From: Symbiodinium natans
Lineage: Eukaryota > Sar > Dinophyceae > Suessiales > Symbiodiniaceae
Assembly (NCBI GenBank): GCA_905221605.1
Contig: CAJNDS010000428.1
Coordinates: forward strand, 62,001-126,000
Direction: 5' to 3'
Length of the DNA: 64,000 nt
Positions 61,916 to 64,000 of this stretch are shown in pieces. The notes under the pieces were generated by a model. That model had not been told where the DNA came from and made no database searches. It was given only the letters and a program-made list of their open reading frames with translations. Every line of letters begins with the position of its first letter. Position 1 is the first letter of the stretch. Position numbers and translations under genes: made by a program.

Positions 61916-64000
61916 CAGGGTCGTGCGATGAAACGCATGTGCCCGGCAAATGTTTGTCCTGCTGGGTGAGTGCATGCTGCTGGTCGAGTAGCTGCCACAT
62001 CCGACTGAGCAGGTCTTGCCGGTCGTGCTGTGGAGGCTGCGCTTTTGGGCCTCCCGGCCCAGATCTCCACCCTCGGGGTGGTATGTGATGGCCATATGGC
62101 TGATGTTTGCCTCATTCCTGGATGTGCCGGTTTGGAACAAAAAGCTAGTCACAGCATCTTCTACAGGGTTTGCCTGAGACTACACATGCAGGCGAGTCAG
62201 CGTGAGCGATGCCCTCTCACACGTACCCACAGACAGGTTGCACTGGCCACTGGCCAGTTCCTGCCAGGTCAGCCTCATGGCGCATCCTGCAACAGCGATT
62301 GTGTATTTCTCTCTCGGAGATTCTGCAGGCTTTGGCCCAAGAGAAGCCAGGGTCGTGCGATAAAACGCAGTTTCTGGCAAGAGGTTTGTCGTGAGTGGTT
62401 GCCACACCCGACTGAGCCGGTCTTGCCGGTCGTGCTTGAATGGCTGCACTTTTGGGCCTCCTGGCCCAGATCTCCACCCGCGGGGCTTTGTGGTGGCCAG
62501 GTGCAGGGTTTCAGAGTTGAGGGGTTCGCATCTCATAAAGCGAAGAGTTGAAGCCTTAATTCTTGTCTGTGGCCGTGGCTGGGAGTTCTGACATGTGTTT
62601 ACAGTTGTTGGCGCCCTCCTCGCCCCCCGCCCCCATTGCCTCGTGCTATCGCTGCCTTCGAAACCATGTGACCTTGTGCCATGCAGAGATGCGAAACTCA
62701 TGGCCACGCGAGTCCGGCCTGTTATAGTTCAGGGCTTGGCCAGTCAGCCTGAGTAAACCCCTCCCAAACGTGTTCACAGACATGTTGCACTTGGCGGCCA
62801 CTGGCCAGTTCCTGCCGCATTGGGCAGCAGCGATTGTGTTCGTCTGTCGTAGATTGTGCAGTCTTTGGCCAGGGTCGTGTGATGAAACGCATGTGCCCGG
62901 CAAGAGGTTTGTCCTGCTGGCTGACTGCATGCTGCTGGTCGAGTAGCTGCCACATCCGACTGAGCAGGTCTTGCCGGTCGTGCTTTGGTGGCGGCACATG
63001 TAGGGTTCTATGTGATCCCCATGTGGTTGATGTTTGCCTTCCTAGGTCCGAGTGCAAGGACATTGCTGGATGTGCCGGTTCTGGAACAAAGTTAATCATT
63101 GAATTTTCTGCAGGATTTGCCTAAGACTACTCATGCCGCGTACCCAACATGAGTGATACCTTCCCACACGTACCCACAGACATGCTGCACTTGGGGGCCA
63201 CTGGCCAGTTCCTGCCAGGTCAGCCTCATGGCAGACTCCGCAACAGCGATTGTGCATTTCTCTCACGGAGATTCTGCGGTGTTTGGCCCATTTTGGCCCA
63301 AGAGAAGCCAGGGTCGTGTGATGAAACGCATGTGCCCGGAAAGAGGCTTGTCCTGAGTGGCTGCCACACCCGACTGGACAGGTCTTGCTGGTCATGCTTT
63401 GGTGGCCTCACATGTTGGCCTCCTGGCCCAGATCTCCACCCTCGGGGTGGTTTGTGATCGCCATATTACTGATGTCTGCCTTCCTACCGTGTGCAATGAC
63501 ATGCCTGGATGTGCCGGTCGTGGAACACAGCATTTTCTACAGGATTTGCCTGAGACTACTCATGCCGCCTACCCAACATGAGTGATACCTACCCACACTG
63601 CCAAAAACCTGTCTCGTGGCATCGTCGACAGTCTTGAATTTCTTTGAAATCCTGTCCTCGGCCTTGATCTCACGCATGCGCATCTTGACCGAGACCGCGC
63701 ACTCGTCCAAGACGTTTGCTTTGCAGAGTGTCTGAAGCGAAGCTTGATCGTCTGCGTTGTACTTGCCCTCTTGGAAGAGAATCTGCATCAAATCCTCAGA
63801 CTCCTTCTTCATAGCGGCCTCGCGAAGCTCATCCGGCCACTTGTTTGGGGGGGCCGTCTTGGATGGAGTCAGGTCACCAACTGTGCGGCTGATGCCCTCA
63901 CCCGCCACTGCCGTGCTGGGAGGAGTGCTTGGAGCGGCATCCGTCGGTACCCACAGACATGCTGCACTTGGGGGCCACTGGCCAGTTCCTGCCAGGTCAG
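61916..64000. repeat. Array of 430-520-bp repeat units
   Basis: Units carrying GTCGTGTGATGAAACGCATG-type sequence recur at about 61919, 62351, 62874 and 63313 (spacings 432, 523 and 439 bp). Each is followed by the GCAGGTCTTGCCGGTCGTGC-type phrase and, at variable distance, GCCACTGGCCAGTTCCTGCC. A further copy begins at about 63949 and runs off the window. The units are diverged by indels, so the array is old or made of dispersed insertions of one family. Confidence 0.75.
63600..63949 (-). CDS. Exon-like block of an unknown host gene
   Basis: One minus-strand frame without repeats encodes charged, helical sequence: KWPDELREAAMKKESEDLMQ, LFQEGKYNADDQASLQTLC and VKMRMREIKAEDRISKKF, ending TRQVFG near 63600. 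It is preceded by a Pro/Ser/Thr stretch (APSTPPSTAVAGEG). On both sides it abuts sequence belonging to the repeat units, so the repeats probably form the flanking introns. A plausible donor is GTATCA at about 63582. The acceptor is uncertain. It has no family I recognise. Confidence 0.4.

Noticed and set aside
61916-64000. CRISPR-like array
   Set aside because: Units are hundreds of bases long and diverged, without short identical repeats and unique spacers.

Overview
The window looks like nuclear DNA of a dinoflagellate. The evidence is interstitial plant-type telomere-like repeats (CCCTAAA/TTTAGGG and CCCTAAG variants), intron-broken host genes with short GT-AG and GC-AG introns, an ion-channel gene whose pore and cytoplasmic domains resemble those I know from dinoflagellates, and an APE-type LINE of a kind known there. 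The species cannot be named from the sequence.

Host left flank (1-27550). A minus-strand gene for a six-transmembrane CNG/EAG-like ion channel lies at about 4.07-7.87 kb, and a minus-strand, many-exon glycine-rich protein at about 9.6-12.1 kb. From 14.87 to 20.7 kb there is a mosaic of recent segmental duplications. An AT-rich island at about 23.3-24.4 kb holds a decayed piece of a Polinton-type DNA polymerase B, from an element other than the main one. A retroelement Gag-like remnant lies at 26.2-27.1 kb.

Main element (27551-58440, about 30.9 kb). This is an integrated Polinton/Maverick-like (polinton-like virus) element. It has terminal inverted repeats of about 1.5 kb and a candidate 5-bp target duplication (GTGTG). 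It encodes a DDE (rve) integrase, a protein-primed family-B DNA polymerase of about 1,430 codons split by a 1-nt frameshift, a Lys/Glu-rich coiled-coil protein, and a possible ssDNA-binding protein. It also encodes a C5 cytosine methyltransferase, an A32/FtsK-like packaging ATPase, a penton-like minor capsid candidate, an AT-hook protein, a split 110-codon protein, a 437-aa virion-protein candidate, a double-jelly-roll major capsid candidate, an 1197-aa trimeric fibre with a C-terminal S74 chaperone domain, and a 2OG-Fe(II) oxygenase-like protein. The polymerase-side genes point left, and the packaging/virion genes point right and are tightly packed. They diverge from a 135-bp gap at 39174-39308.

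Nested element (42204-49807, minus strand). A 7.6-kb LINE with a 14-bp target duplication sits inside a small virion-module gene, so it arrived after the viral element. It encodes an APE endonuclease, a reverse transcriptase, C2H2 fingers and, at its C-terminus, what reads as a ubiquitin-specific-protease domain. It carries about three frameshifts.

Host right flank (58441-64000). No recognisable gene until a tandem/dispersed array of 430-520-bp units from about 61.9 kb to the window end, with one exon-like block (63.60-63.95 kb) inserted between units.

Together the main element has the hallmark gene set for integration, protein-primed replication, packaging and capsid assembly. The polymerase frameshift and the LINE insertion suggest this copy is now defective, unless the frameshift is a sequencing error or is programmed.
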